Positions 1-9,699 of a stretch of 52,777 nt of DNA are shown in pieces. The stretch lies in contig JAMFSE010000046.1 in NCBI GenBank assembly GCA_026225115.1, positions 1-52,777 on the forward strand. The letters are read 5' to 3'. Position numbers and translations under genes: made by a program. How positions within the stretch are numbered: the first letter of the stretch is position 1; each line of letters opens with the position of its first letter. The notes beneath the pieces are model-generated. The model did not search any database. It was not told the origin of the DNA and was given only the letters and a program-made list of their open reading frames with translations. This stretch comes from Rhodovastum atsumiense (GTDB lineage Bacteria > Pseudomonadota > Alphaproteobacteria > Acetobacterales > Acetobacteraceae).

Positions 1-39
1 CCAAAACCGGCTGGCAATTATTCAGAATTCAGTGAGGCC

Positions 40-169
40 AAGCAGTTCTTTTTTGAAAAAAAGAACCAAAAAACTTCTGATATCTGGGCCATGCGGCTCG
101 ACTTCGCCAATGCCCCTACATTAGTTTCAAAAAGTTTTTGCTTCTTTTTTTCAAAAAAGAAGTGCTTGC
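40..169. repeat. Stop-proximal dual-hairpin palindromic repeat, copy A (full)
   Basis: This is a full copy of the intergenic repeat family. The left arm begins AAGCAGTTCTTTTTTG and folds as a hairpin closed by GTTC/GAAC, followed by CCAAAAAACTT. The right arm is its near reverse complement, with a hairpin closed by CTTC/GAAG and ending AAGTGCTT. About 50 nt of non-conserved sequence separate the arms. The right end lies 9 nt from the stop of the histidine kinase on the minus strand. Hairpins followed by T-rich tracts on both strands suggest a bidirectional terminator (inference). Confidence 0.8.
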
Positions 170-177
170 ACTGGCTT

Positions 178-1983
178 TTACTTCGGCCAGGTGAAGCGGA
201 AAATGCAGCCGGCGTTTTCCTCGGATTCAAGGGATAATGTGCCGCCTACGGCTTCGACATGCTTGCGCACGACGGCGAGGCCCATTCCGCTGCCCTCCAC
301 CTGGTCGCGCGGTTTCAGCGTTTGGAACATTTTGAAAGCGCGGTCGTGAAATTGTTTCGATATGCCGGGGCCGTCGTCAGTGACGGTGAAGCTGTAATTC
401 TGGCCTTCATCTTCTATTGCGACGCTGATATTAGCCTGCGCCTTGTCGTGATGTTTTATCGCGTTACCAATCAGGTTCATCAGCACTTGCTGCAGCGGCA
501 TGCGGCGCAGCTGAATTTCGGCGAAGGGTCCTGTGAGACTGATATTGAAATGCGCCGGCGGCGCTAGCAGGCCGATGATTTCCTGCATCAGCACATCGCC
601 GTTGATTGTTTCGGTGGATTTTGTCTTGTCCGGATCGCTGATGCGCGCGTAATCCAGAAGATCGTCCAGCAGTTTTTCCATGCGCTGCACCCGCAGGTTC
701 AGCTGCGCGACATGGCCGCGGCTTTGCGCCGTCAAATGCGGTTCGAGATCTTCCTCAAGGAATCCCGCAATGGCACGGATGCCGCGCAGCGGCGCCTTCA
801 GATCATGCGAGGCGAAGGAAGCGAAATCCTCCAGTTCACGGTTGCTGGCGGCCAGCTGTTCGGTGCGCTCGCCAACCTGGCGTTTGAGATCCTCCTGGAA
901 TTGCAGAGTCTGCGCCTCGGCCGCCAGCCGCGGCGTGATATCGACGATCGTGCACAGCACGTAGGAATCCGTTGCGGTTTCAATCGGGATCAGGCCGATT
1001 TCAACGGGCACTTCGCTGCCGTCTTTACGCAATCCGAAAAGTTTCATGCCGCGCCCCATGGGCCGGTTCTCCTGCACATCCACGGCCCGGCTGACGAAAT
1101 ATTGGTCGCGGTGGTGCGGGTGCATTGCCCGGAACCGTTCCGGGATTAGCTGCTCGACATTTTTCTTGAAAAGCTCGGTCCGCCGGTAGCCGAACAGCGC
1201 TTCGGTTTTCCGGTTGGTCAAAACGATCTCGCCGGCGGTATCGATGACGACGATGGGATAGGGCGAAAACTCGACAATTTTCTGAAAGCGTTCTTCCGCC
1301 ATTTTACGCTCGGAGATGTCGTCGATCGAGCCCACGACCCGGAGGGCATTGCCCTGGTCGTCCCAAAAGCCCTGGCCGGTCGCATGCACCCAGGCATAAT
1401 TGCCGTCTTCCCGGCGCAGCCGGAATTCGGTGTCACAGGCGGTGCGTTGGCGGACGTGGGATTCCAGATGCTTGATGACCCGGGATTTGTCTTCCGGGTG
1501 CAACCGGTTTTCGAATTCCATATAATGCGGCGTGAAGTCCGGCGTGGTGATGCCCAGGATTTCACTATAGCGCGGCGACCAGCTCATCTCACCGGTGGCG
1601 GCATGCCACTCCCATTCGCCGACGTTGAGGCCGCGCACCAATAGCTGGTGCCGCGCCTCGTCCCGCCGAATTTTCGCCAGCATATTTTTGCTTTCCTGCA
1701 ATGCTTTGCGATGCTGGTAGACCAGCGTCGCGGTCAGCCAAAGCGTCGTTACCACCATGACCTGATGCGCGGGTCCCACCCAAGGCAAGACCGGGGCGGG
1801 AGCGCGAAAGCTGTAAGAGAACTGGCTGGCAATTGTGGCAATGGCGGCGAGCAGGACGGTGGTGGCGGGCCGCCGGAAGCTGAGGCCACAGAGAATCAAC
1901 GGGATATAGAACAGGCTGGTGGCAAAGCCGCGCGGCATGCCCAAGGCCACCGCCAGCACGGCGATGGCGAACAGCAAGGGCAA
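178..1983 (-). CDS. Membrane-bound PAS-domain sensor histidine kinase
   Basis: A two-component sensor kinase of about 601 residues. Three hydrophobic segments (about residues 1-18, 22-55 and 70-88) form an N-terminal membrane domain. Two PAS domains follow (about 115-228 and 232-352), the first ending in the PAC-like VVGSIDDISERK. A short coiled linker leads to a HisKA domain with phospho-acceptor His393 in SHDLKAPLRG. The ATPase domain has the N-box NLIGNAIKHH (about 503-512), G1 DDGPGI (about 536) and G2 GSGMGLA (about 565). There is no receiver domain and no adjacent response regulator, so it is an orphan and the signal is unknown. The start is uncertain: the first in-frame initiator after an upstream stop is TTG at 1983, with only a weak Shine-Dalgarno sequence. 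Confidence 0.9.
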   Translation of the reverse strand: MPLLFAIAVLAVALGMPRGFATSLFYIPLILCGLSFRRPATTVLLAAIATIASQFSYSFRAPAPVLPWVGPAHQVMVVTTLWLTATLVYQHRKALQESKNMLAKIRRDEARHQLLVRGLNVGEWEWHAATGEMSWSPRYSEILGITTPDFTPHYMEFENRLHPEDKSRVIKHLESHVRQRTACDTEFRLRREDGNYAWVHATGQGFWDDQGNALRVVGSIDDISERKMAEERFQKIVEFSPYPIVVIDTAGEIVLTNRKTEALFGYRRTELFKKNVEQLIPERFRAMHPHHRDQYFVSRAVDVQENRPMGRGMKLFGLRKDGSEVPVEIGLIPIETATDSYVLCTIVDITPRLAAEAQTLQFQEDLKRQVGERTEQLAASNRELEDFASFASHDLKAPLRGIRAIAGFLEEDLEPHLTAQSRGHVAQLNLRVQRMEKLLDDLLDYARISDPDKTKSTETINGDVLMQEIIGLLAPPAHFNISLTGPFAEIQLRRMPLQQVLMNLIGNAIKHHDKAQANISVAIEDEGQNYSFTVTDDGPGISKQFHDRAFKMFQTLKPRDQVEGSGMGLAVVRKHVEAVGGTLSLESEENAGCIFRFTWPK

Positions 1984-2143
1984 GATCAGCCGGAGTTTCG
2001 ATCCGTCCGGGCTGGAGGATGGCGCTGGCGGGCCTGCTTGGGTGGACCAGGATAAAATGACGCGCCCGCCTTCAAAGATGAACTGATACAGGCTCTACAA
2101 GGGGCAAATTAAGAATTTGTTGCGTACTGCTACACCACCAGTA

Positions 2144-3217
2144 TTAAGGCATGATCAGCTTGCCACCCGTGATCGGCACCCGCACGCCGGTGGTTGTGGG
2201 CAAGGATAGCGGCAGGCCGTACAGGCTGCGCACCGCCAGAAAGCCGAAACATTGCGCCTCCAGCGCATCGCCATCCCAGCCGACAGCTTCCACCGGCTCG
2301 ACCGGGACCGGAAAACGCCGGCTCAACCCCGCCATGATGGCGTTATTATGCCGGCCGCCGCCGCAGATCAGTACCCGCAGCGGGCTTGGCACCGGGGCTG
2401 CGGCAATGGCGGCGACGGTGAAGGCGGTGAGCGTGGCGGCGGCGTCGGCCGGGGAAAGATCATCCACTGCGGCCGCAATCAGCCCGGAGAAGGTCAGCCG
2501 GTCGAGCGACTTTGGCGCCGGCAGAGCAAAGTAAGGGTGCGACAGCAATGCCGTCAGCCGGTCCTGCTGCACCCTGCCGGCGGAGGCCAGCAACCCGTCC
2601 TTGTCGTAGGCCTGGCCGGTATGGCGAAAGACCAGGTCGTCAATCGCGCCGTTGCCGGGGCCGGTATCGCAGCTGATGATTTCGCCGTCTTCCCCCAGAT
2701 AAGTGATATTCGCGACCCCGCCGATATTCACGATGGCCAGTGGTTTCGGCAAAGCCTGCGCCAGCGCCGCGTGGTAGAGCGGCACCAGCGGCGCCCCCTG
2801 CCCGCCAGCCGCGACGTCGGCGGAGCGGAAATCATGCACCACGGGGAGGTTGAATTTCCGCGCCAGCATACCGGCGTCACCGATCTGCCAGGTCCGGCGG
2901 TTGTCCGGGTCGTGCAAGATGGTCTGGCCATGCATGCCGATGATATCCGTGCCCTGGCCGATCATGGCGGCGACGATGCAGTGGTCCTCGGTCAGGCGGT
3001 GCTCGACATCCCGCAGAAAATTGCTGTCCGGCTTCAAGCCAGGAGCGATTTCGAGCAAATGCCTCAGATCGGCGCGCAGCTCGGGTTGAAAGCGCAGGGT
3101 GACGGCCATGCCGGTTCGGGCAATGGTTACGCCGTCGGTCTCGACCCAGGCGCCGTCCACCCCGTCCAGCGAAGTACCGCTCATCATCCCGATGGCGCGC
3201 AGAAATTTACCGGTCAT
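2144..3217 (-). CDS. anmK: Anhydro-N-acetylmuramic acid kinase
   Basis: AnmK phosphorylates 1,6-anhydro-N-acetylmuramic acid released from recycled peptidoglycan, hydrolysing the anhydro ring to give MurNAc-6-phosphate in the cytoplasm. The 357-residue protein has the family N-terminus GMMSGTSLDGVDG (about residues 10-22), the sugar/ATP-site motif GMHGQTILHDP, and the acidic loop CDTGPGNGAIDDL containing the likely catalytic Asp. The length is normal for the family. It is divergent from tyrS, with only 44 nt between the two starts; the anmK/tyrS pairing recurs in alphaproteobacteria. The start is ATG at 3217. Confidence 0.95.
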   Translation of the reverse strand: MTGKFLRAIGMMSGTSLDGVDGAWVETDGVTIARTGMAVTLRFQPELRADLRHLLEIAPGLKPDSNFLRDVEHRLTEDHCIVAAMIGQGTDIIGMHGQTILHDPDNRRTWQIGDAGMLARKFNLPVVHDFRSADVAAGGQGAPLVPLYHAALAQALPKPLAIVNIGGVANITYLGEDGEIISCDTGPGNGAIDDLVFRHTGQAYDKDGLLASAGRVQQDRLTALLSHPYFALPAPKSLDRLTFSGLIAAAVDDLSPADAAATLTAFTVAAIAAAPVPSPLRVLICGGGRHNNAIMAGLSRRFPVPVEPVEAVGWDGDALEAQCFGFLAVRSLYGLPLSLPTTTGVRVPITGGKLIMP

Positions 3218-3261
3218 CCCGAGTGTGGTAGCGGGCGCGCGGATATGCGTTAAGGGGTGTT

Positions 3262-4494
3262 ATGGCGAAAAGTGAGTTTTTGATCGAGGCGCAGGCCCGC
3301 GGCTTCGTGTTTCAATGCACCGATGCGGCGGCGTTGGACGAGGCTCTGCTGGCGGGAACCATCGCCGGCTATATCGGGTTCGATCCCACCGCCGACAGCC
3401 TGCATGTCGGCAGCCTGACCCAGATCATGCTGCTGCGGTTGCTGCAGAAGCACGGCCATAAAGCCATTGTACTGGTGGGCGGCGGGACCGGCCAGGTCGG
3501 CGATCCGTCGTTTCGCGAGGAAGCAAGGCAATTGCTGAACGACCAGCGGATCGCCGCCAACCTCGCCGGCATCAGCCGGGTTTTCACGCCGTTCCTGCGG
3601 TTCGGCGAGGGGCCGGCGGATGCGATGATCGTCAATAACGCCGATTGGTTGGACAAGCTCGGCTATATTCAGCTGCTGCGTGAAATCGGCCCGCATTTTT
3701 CGATCAACCGTATGCTGGCATTTGATTCCGTCAAATCGCGCCTGGATCGCGAACAGGGGCTGACGTTTCTCGAGTTCAACTATTCCATTCTGCAAAGCTA
3801 TGATTTCCGCGAGCTGAACCGGCGCTTTGGCGTCAATCTGCAGATGGGTGGCTCGGACCAATGGGGCAACATCGTCTCCGGAGTCGACCTGGTGCGGCGG
3901 ACCGATGCGAAGCAGGTTTTTGGCCTGACCACGCCGCTGTTGACCACCTCGTCCGGCGTGAAGATGGGCAAGACGGCGGCGGGCGCGGTGTGGCTGACGG
4001 CCGAACATCTGAGCTCCTACGAATATTGGCAATTCTGGCGCAATACCGAGGATGCCGATGTCGGACGGTTTTTGAAACTTTTCACCGATTTGCCGCTGGG
4101 TGAAATCGCCCGGCTGGAAGCGCTGGAAGGTGCGGGCGTCAACCAGGCCAAAATCGTTCTGGCAACCGAGGCGACGGCGCTGGCGCACGGGCGCGCGGCG
4201 GCGGAGGAGGCGGCGGAGACGGCGCGGCGCACCTTCACCGAAGGTGCCGCAGCCGAAGGCTTGCCAAGCATCGAGCTTCCTGCAGCGGAATTGGCCGCCG
4301 GCATTCCGGCCTTCGCGCTTTTCGTGCGGGCGAAACTCGCCGCCAGCAACGGCGAAGCGCGGCGGCTGATCCGCGGCGGCGGCGCCAGGCTGAACGACGT
4401 GGTGGTGGCCGATGAGGCGCAGATGATTTCCGGCGATGCGGTGTTGAAGCTCTCGGCTGGCAAAAAACAGCATGTATTGGTCCGGCCAAACTAA
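3262..4494 (+). CDS. tyrS: Tyrosyl-tRNA synthetase
   Basis: A class I aminoacyl-tRNA synthetase that charges tRNA-Tyr. The 410-residue protein carries the HIGH-type signature HVGS (residues 48-51, in [13 protein letters not shown]). The KMSKS-type loop reads KMGKT (234-238), as in several bacterial TyrRS proteins. The [10 protein letters not shown] substrate-binding motif is followed by a C-terminal S4-like RNA-binding domain (about 345-410, with [11 protein letters not shown]). Start ATG at 3262 fits the family N-terminus. It shares a very short divergent promoter region with anmK. Confidence 0.97.
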   Translation: MAKSEFLIEAQARGFVFQCTDAAALDEALLAGTIAGYIGFDPTADSLHVGSLTQIMLLRLLQKHGHKAIVLVGGGTGQVGDPSFREEARQLLNDQRIAANLAGISRVFTPFLRFGEGPADAMIVNNADWLDKLGYIQLLREIGPHFSINRMLAFDSVKSRLDREQGLTFLEFNYSILQSYDFRELNRRFGVNLQMGGSDQWGNIVSGVDLVRRTDAKQVFGLTTPLLTTSSGVKMGKTAAGAVWLTAEHLSSYEYWQFWRNTEDADVGRFLKLFTDLPLGEIARLEALEGAGVNQAKIVLATEATALAHGRAAAEEAAETARRTFTEGAAAEGLPSIELPAAELAAGIPAFALFVRAKLAASNGEARRLIRGGGARLNDVVVADEAQMISGDAVLKLSAGKKQHVLVRPN

Positions 4495-4582
4495 GTTGGC
4501 GAGTGCCTGCTTCACTTATATTGCATTGCAAAATACGCTATAGCGTGGTGTTTAAACTTAAGGTTTGCCTAAGGAGATTGCA

Positions 4583-7500
4583 TTGTCGATCCACGCCGCC
4601 ATCACCCACCGCACGAGCTATAAATACGATCGCCCGGTTGCCTTGGGACCGCAGACGATACGCCTGCGGCCGGCGCCTTATGCGCGGACGCCGATCCTTT
4701 CCTATTCGCTGAAAGTCTCGCCGCAGCCGCATTTTTTGAACTGGCAGCAGGACCCGCAGGGCAATTACCTGGCCCGCGTGGTGTTTCCGGAGCGGGTGAC
4801 GAGCTTCGAGGTGGTTGTGGACGTGGTGGCCGACATGGCGACCATCAACCCGTTCGATTTCTTCCTGGAACCGAGCGCCGAGACCTATCCGTTCGAATAT
4901 GACGAGGTGCTGGGCGAGGAGCTGGCGCCATTCCGGGTATTGCGGCAGCCGGGCAAGAAGCTGCGCAGCCTGATCAACGCCGTATCCGGCGCCCTGGGCG
5001 ATCGGGATCTGCCCATGAACGACATGCTGGTGATGGTGAACAGGCTGATCGCCGAGCGCATTTCCTACGTGGTGCGGATGGAGCCCGGCGTCTGGTCGCC
5101 GGAGAAGACGCTGACGGAGGAAAAAGGCTCCTGCCGGGATTCCGCCTGGCTGCTGGTCAATCTGATGCGGCATCTGGGTTTTGCCGCGCGGTTTGTGTCC
5201 GGCTACCTCATTCAGCTGGTCTCGGATGTGAAACCGGTGGATGGCGGCGCCGAGGGACCGAAAGAGGATTTCACCGACCTGCACGCCTGGGCCGAGGTGT
5301 ATCTGCCCGGCGCCGGTTGGATCGGTTTGGATGCGACCTCCGGCCTTATGGCCGGCGAAGGCCATATTCCGCTGGCGGCAACGCCCTCCCCGCAATCGGC
5401 GGCGGCAATTTCCGGCACCATCGCCGGCGAGCCGGAAACCGAGTTCACCTTCGAGATGAAGGTGACGCGCGTCGCCGAAACGCCGCGCGTGACCAAGCCC
5501 TACACGCCGCAGCAATGGCAGGATATTCTGGCGCAGGGCGCCGAGGTGGACCGGGCGCTGACGCGCAATGACGTGCGGCTGACCATGGGCGGCGAGCCGA
5601 CTTTTGTGGCTGCAAGCGATTTCGAAGCGCCGGAATGGAATATCGACGCGGTGGGCCCGACCAAGCGGCATTATGCCGGAAGGCTGATGCGCAAGCTGAC
5701 CCCGCTTTGGGCGCCTGGCGCTGCGCTCACCTACAACATGGGCAAGCATTATCCGGGCGAGCAACTGCCGCGCTGGGCGATCCACGCGCATTGGCGCGAA
5801 GACGGCGAGCCGATCTGGAAAGATCCTGCGCTCCTGGCATCGGATGATGACAAGGACGATGCCGGTGCCGAGCAGGCGGCGCTGTTTGCCGGCGCGCTGG
5901 CGGAACGCTTGCAAATCGATCCCTCGCTGGTGAACCCGGCCTATGAGGACGTGCATTACTATCTCTGGCGCGAACACCGGCTGCCGGCCAATGTTGTGGC
6001 CGAGGACGCGAAACTGCGCGACGAGTTGGAACGCAAGCGCCTCGCGAAGGTTTTCGCGCAGGGCCTGGCCTCGCCGGTGGGCAGCGTGCTGCCGCTGCGC
6101 CGGGTCATCGCCGACGGCTCGCGCCGCTGGCAGAGCGGCAAATGGTTTTTCCGGGATTCGGTGATGTTCCTGGTGCCGGGCGACAGCCCCATCGGGCTGC
6201 GGCTGCCGCTGGAAAGCCTGCCCTGGGCAGACCCCGAACATCTGGAAATCGAGGCGGAGGTGGATCCCTTCGCGCCGCGCGAAAAATTGCCGGCGCGCGA
6301 GAGCCTGCAGCGGGTGCGCGAGGGTGCGCCGGCCGTTGCCAGCAGCATCGAAGGGTTTCGGCCGGTGCCGCAGGACGTGCCGGTGGTGGGCAAGGAAGAG
6401 CCCGGGCTGGTGCGCACGGCTCTGGCCGTGGAAGCCCGCGACGGCATTCTGCATGTGTTCTACCCGCCGCTATACGCCGCCGAGGATTGGCTGGAACTGA
6501 CTGCCGCGGTTGAAGACACCGCCGCCGAGTTTGGCCGCAAGGTGGTTCTGGAAGGTTACCTGCCGCCGGAAGACCCGCGCATCATCAATTTTTCGATCAC
6601 CCCGGACCCCGGCGTGATCGAGGCCAATGTGCATCCCGCCAAAAGCTGGGCCGAGAATATCGAACGCTCCAAGCAGCTCTATGAAGTGGCGCGCGAAGTG
6701 GGGTTGGCGACCGAAAAATTCATGCAGGATGGAAGGCATGTCGGCACCGGCGGCGGCAACCATGTCGTTATGGGCGGCGCCTCACCGGAGGAGAGCCCGT
6801 TCCTGCGGCGGCCGGATTTGCTGAAATCCATGCTGGGATTCTGGCATAACCACCCCTCCCTTTCCTTCCTGTTCAGCGGGCTCTTCATCGGCCCGTCCAG
6901 CCAGCATCCGCGCATCGATGAGGCGCGCGAGGATTCGCTGAACGAGCTGGAGATCGCCTTCAGCCAGGTCGCGCCGAACAAGGAAACGCCGCCCTGGGTG
7001 GTCGACCGGCTGTTCCGCAATATTCTGGCGGATATGACCGGCAACGGGCATCGCACCGAATTCTGCATCGATAAAATGTATGCGCCGTCCGGTGGTTCCG
7101 GCCGGCGGGGGCTGGTGGAATTCCGCGCCTTCGAGATGCCGCCGCATGCGGAAATGGCAGCGGCCCAGGTACTGTTGATGCGCTCGGCCATCGCCGCCTT
7201 CTGGCAGAAACCCTATGAGCGCCGGCTGATCCGCTGGGGCAGCCGGCTGCATGATGAATTTCTGCTGCCGCATTATGCCGAAGCGGATTTCAAGGATGCC
7301 CTGGAAGAACTTGGAAGTTACGGGTTTCCGCTGCAGCGCGATTGGTTCGATCCACATATGGAATTCCGCTTTCCGCAGGTCGGTGAAATCGTCACCCGCG
7401 ACATGCGCGTCGAATTGCGGCACGCGCTTGAGCCCTGGCATGTTCTGGGCGAGGAACAAACTTCCGGCGGCACCGCGCGTTATGTCGATAGCTCGGCGGA

Positions 7501-7912
7501 ACGGCTGCAGGCAAAAGTCTCTGGCTGGATCGATGAACGCTACACCTTGGCCTGCAACGGTGCGGCGCTGCCGCTGCAACGCACCGAAGTGCCCGGCGAA
7601 TATGTGGCCGGCGTCCGCTTCAAGGCCTGGCAGCCGTACTCGGCGCTGCACCCCACCATCCACGCCCAGGTACCGCTGGTGTTCGACGTGTATGATCAGT
7701 GGACCGGCCGCAGCGTTGCCGGCATGACCCATCACGTGGCGCATCCCGGCGGCCGGGCCTACGATGATTTCCCCGTCAATGCGAATTCGGCGGAAGCCCG
7801 CCGGCGCTCAAGGTTTTTCCCGATCGGGCATACGCCAGGACCGATGGAAGAACCGAAAGCCGTACAGGGGCCTGAGTATCCGAGGACGCTGGATCTAAGG
7901 CGTTATGCTTAG
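4583..7912 (+). CDS. Transglutaminase-like / DUF2126 fusion protein
   Basis: A cytoplasmic protein of about 1109 residues. The N-terminal half is a bacterial transglutaminase-like domain (beta region, then core) with a Cys-His-Asp triad visible in GSCRDSAWLL, DLHAWAEVYL and IGLDATSGL. The remaining roughly 800 residues are a DUF2126-type region (starting near MGGEPTF and containing GTGGGNHVVMGG and FIGPSSQHPRIDEA); comparative work has related such proteins to peptide or amide-bond ligases (recalled, not verified). Homologues usually sit with alpha-E (DUF403) and circularly permuted ATP-grasp genes, neither of which is here. The start is set at TTG 4583 because AAGGAG lies 6 nt upstream (4571-4576); an earlier in-frame TTG at 4565 lacks such a site. 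A full-length repeat element follows the stop. Confidence 0.88.
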   Translation: MSIHAAITHRTSYKYDRPVALGPQTIRLRPAPYARTPILSYSLKVSPQPHFLNWQQDPQGNYLARVVFPERVTSFEVVVDVVADMATINPFDFFLEPSAETYPFEYDEVLGEELAPFRVLRQPGKKLRSLINAVSGALGDRDLPMNDMLVMVNRLIAERISYVVRMEPGVWSPEKTLTEEKGSCRDSAWLLVNLMRHLGFAARFVSGYLIQLVSDVKPVDGGAEGPKEDFTDLHAWAEVYLPGAGWIGLDATSGLMAGEGHIPLAATPSPQSAAAISGTIAGEPETEFTFEMKVTRVAETPRVTKPYTPQQWQDILAQGAEVDRALTRNDVRLTMGGEPTFVAASDFEAPEWNIDAVGPTKRHYAGRLMRKLTPLWAPGAALTYNMGKHYPGEQLPRWAIHAHWREDGEPIWKDPALLASDDDKDDAGAEQAALFAGALAERLQIDPSLVNPAYEDVHYYLWREHRLPANVVAEDAKLRDELERKRLAKVFAQGLASPVGSVLPLRRVIADGSRRWQSGKWFFRDSVMFLVPGDSPIGLRLPLESLPWADPEHLEIEAEVDPFAPREKLPARESLQRVREGAPAVASSIEGFRPVPQDVPVVGKEEPGLVRTALAVEARDGILHVFYPPLYAAEDWLELTAAVEDTAAEFGRKVVLEGYLPPEDPRIINFSITPDPGVIEANVHPAKSWAENIERSKQLYEVAREVGLATEKFMQDGRHVGTGGGNHVVMGGASPEESPFLRRPDLLKSMLGFWHNHPSLSFLFSGLFIGPSSQHPRIDEAREDSLNELEIAFSQVAPNKETPPWVVDRLFRNILADMTGNGHRTEFCIDKMYAPSGGSGRRGLVEFRAFEMPPHAEMAAAQVLLMRSAIAAFWQKPYERRLIRWGSRLHDEFLLPHYAEADFKDALEELGSYGFPLQRDWFDPHMEFRFPQVGEIVTRDMRVELRHALEPWHVLGEEQTSGGTARYVDSSAERLQAKVSGWIDERYTLACNGAALPLQRTEVPGEYVAGVRFKAWQPYSALHPTIHAQVPLVFDVYDQWTGRSVAGMTHHVAHPGGRAYDDFPVNANSAEARRRSRFFPIGHTPGPMEEPKAVQGPEYPRTLDLRRYA

Positions 7913-7920
7913 GAGAAATC

Positions 7921-8056
7921 GAAGCACTTCTTTTTGTGAACAAAAAGAAGCAAAAAAACTTTTTTGAATCTGGGACTTGGGCGTTGGAGGAATAACGCCA
8001 ATGAATCAGAGTAGAAAAAGTTTTTTGGTTCTTTTTTCAAAAAAGAACTGCTTGGC
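7921..8056. repeat. Stop-proximal dual-hairpin palindromic repeat, copy B (full)
   Basis: Full copy in the opposite orientation to copy A. It opens with the CTTC/GAAG-type arm (GAAGCACTTCTTTTTG) 9 nt after the DUF2126 stop and closes with the GTTC/GAAC-type arm ending AAGAACTGCTTGG. The centre is itself palindromic (GGCGTT ... AACGCC). The next gene starts about 29 nt downstream, so the element also forms the upstream region of the flavoprotein gene. Confidence 0.8.
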
Positions 8057-8084
8057 TTAGGATATCTGTTTTGATTTGGATTGA

Positions 8085-9695
8085 TTGGTGCTGAGGCTAA
8101 CAGGTCTTACACTGCCTTTGCGGCATAGCGACGCGGAACTGCGCGCGGCGGTTGTTGCGCGATTTGGTATTGTTGATGCGGCGCTCGTCGAGTTTACTAT
8201 TTTCCGCCGCGCCTGGGATGCGCGCGCGCGCAATAACATCAAGCTAGTCTATACCATCGACGCGAATATAAAGGACGAAACCGCTTCGCTGGCGCGGCTT
8301 GCCGGCGACGCTGCAATTTCCACAACACCCGACACCAGCTACAAACCGGTCGCCAGTTTCACCGCGCCGCCAAAGCTTCGCCCGGTCGTCATCGGCACCG
8401 GACCCTGCGGCATTTTCGCCGGGCTGATTCTGGCGCAGATGGGGCTCAATCCGATTGTTCTGGAACGCGGCAAAGTCGTGCGCGAGCGGACAAAAGACAC
8501 TTGGGGGCTGTGGCGCAAATCCATCCTCAATCCGGAATCCAACGTGCAATTCGGTGAAGGCGGCGCCGGCACTTTTTCCGACGGCAAGCTCTACAGCCAG
8601 ATCAAGGACCCGCATCACCTCGGCCGTAAGGTGATCGAGGAATTCGTCAAAGCCGGTGCCCCGGAAGAAATCCTCTACGTTGCCAAGCCGCATATCGGCA
8701 CCTTCCGCCTGGTCGGCATGGTCGAGACGATGCGCCGGAATATCGAGGCTTTGGGCGGCGAATATCGTTTCGGCTGCAAGGTTACAGACCTTGAGCTGGA
8801 TGCGGACCGCAGTGTGCGCGGCGTGGTGCTGGAGAGCGGCGAGGTGATTGCGGCGAACCACGTGGTGCTGGCCGTCGGCCATAGCGCCCGCGATAGTTTC
8901 GAGATGCTGGAGCGCCGCGGCGTCTATATCGAAGCAAAACCGTTTTCGATTGGCTTTCGTATCGAACATCCGCAGTCGTTGATCGACCGTCACCGCTTCG
9001 GCGATTCTTCCGGCGATCCGATTCTGGGCGCCGCCGACTACAAGCTTGTCCACCACGCCGCCAACGGCCGCTCGGTCTACAGTTTCTGCATGTGTCCGGG
9101 CGGCACGGTCGTGGCCGCCACATCGGAGCCCGGCCGGGTGGTGACGAACGGCATGAGCCAGTATTCCCGCAACGAACGCAACGCCAACGCCGGCATCGTC
9201 GTCGGCATCACGCCGGAGGATTATCCCGGCGGCAACCTGGCTGGTGTCGCGTTTCAGAGGCAGTGGGAATCCGCCGCCTATGTTGCGGGCGGCAGCAGCT
9301 ATGCGGCGCCCGGCCAATTGGTGGGGGATTTTATCGCTGGCCGCGCCAGCACGGCATTGGGCGAGGTTATCCCCTCCTACAGGCCCGGCGTCACGCCGAC
9401 GGATTTGTCTGCCTGCCTGCCGGGCTACGCCATCGAGGCGATCCGCGAGGCGCTGCCGGCATTCGGCAAACAGATCCCCGGCTTCGATTTGCCGGATGCG
9501 GTGCTGACCGGGGTTGAGACCCGCACCTCCTCGCCCATTCGCATTACCCGCAACAAAATGCTGCAAAGTCTGAATACGCCGGGATTATTCCCCGCCGGCG
9601 AAGGGGCGGGCTATGCCGGCGGCATTCTCTCCGCCGGCGTCGACGGCATTAAAATCGCCGAAGCCGTGGCGCGAAGCATCCTGGAAGCGGCCTGA
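8085..9695 (+). CDS. FAD-dependent dehydrogenase, COG2509 type
   Basis: A 536-residue flavoprotein. After a roughly 95-residue N-terminal domain typical of this uncharacterised family there is a dinucleotide-binding motif, VIGTGPCGIFAG (about residue 100), then FGEGGAGTFSDGKLYSQ and a C-terminal FAD-contact segment LFPAGEGAGYAGG. These features match the conserved 'uncharacterised FAD-dependent dehydrogenase' family; the substrate is unknown. The start is uncertain: TTG at 8085 or GTG at 8088, both with weak Shine-Dalgarno sequences. The gene ends 4 nt from the convergent TIGR02302 gene, leaving no room for a terminator. Confidence 0.85.
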   Translation: MVLRLTGLTLPLRHSDAELRAAVVARFGIVDAALVEFTIFRRAWDARARNNIKLVYTIDANIKDETASLARLAGDAAISTTPDTSYKPVASFTAPPKLRPVVIGTGPCGIFAGLILAQMGLNPIVLERGKVVRERTKDTWGLWRKSILNPESNVQFGEGGAGTFSDGKLYSQIKDPHHLGRKVIEEFVKAGAPEEILYVAKPHIGTFRLVGMVETMRRNIEALGGEYRFGCKVTDLELDADRSVRGVVLESGEVIAANHVVLAVGHSARDSFEMLERRGVYIEAKPFSIGFRIEHPQSLIDRHRFGDSSGDPILGAADYKLVHHAANGRSVYSFCMCPGGTVVAATSEPGRVVTNGMSQYSRNERNANAGIVVGITPEDYPGGNLAGVAFQRQWESAAYVAGGSSYAAPGQLVGDFIAGRASTALGEVIPSYRPGVTPTDLSACLPGYAIEAIREALPAFGKQIPGFDLPDAVLTGVETRTSSPIRITRNKMLQSLNTPGLFPAGEGAGYAGGILSAGVDGIKIAEAVARSILEAA

Positions 9696-9699
9696 TTCT

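Noticed and set aside
4538-6454. Long open frame of 638 codons opposite the transglutaminase-DUF2126 gene
   Set aside because: High-GC shadow frame on the opposite strand; composition is Arg/His/Gln-rich and matches no protein family, whereas the other strand encodes a clear protein.
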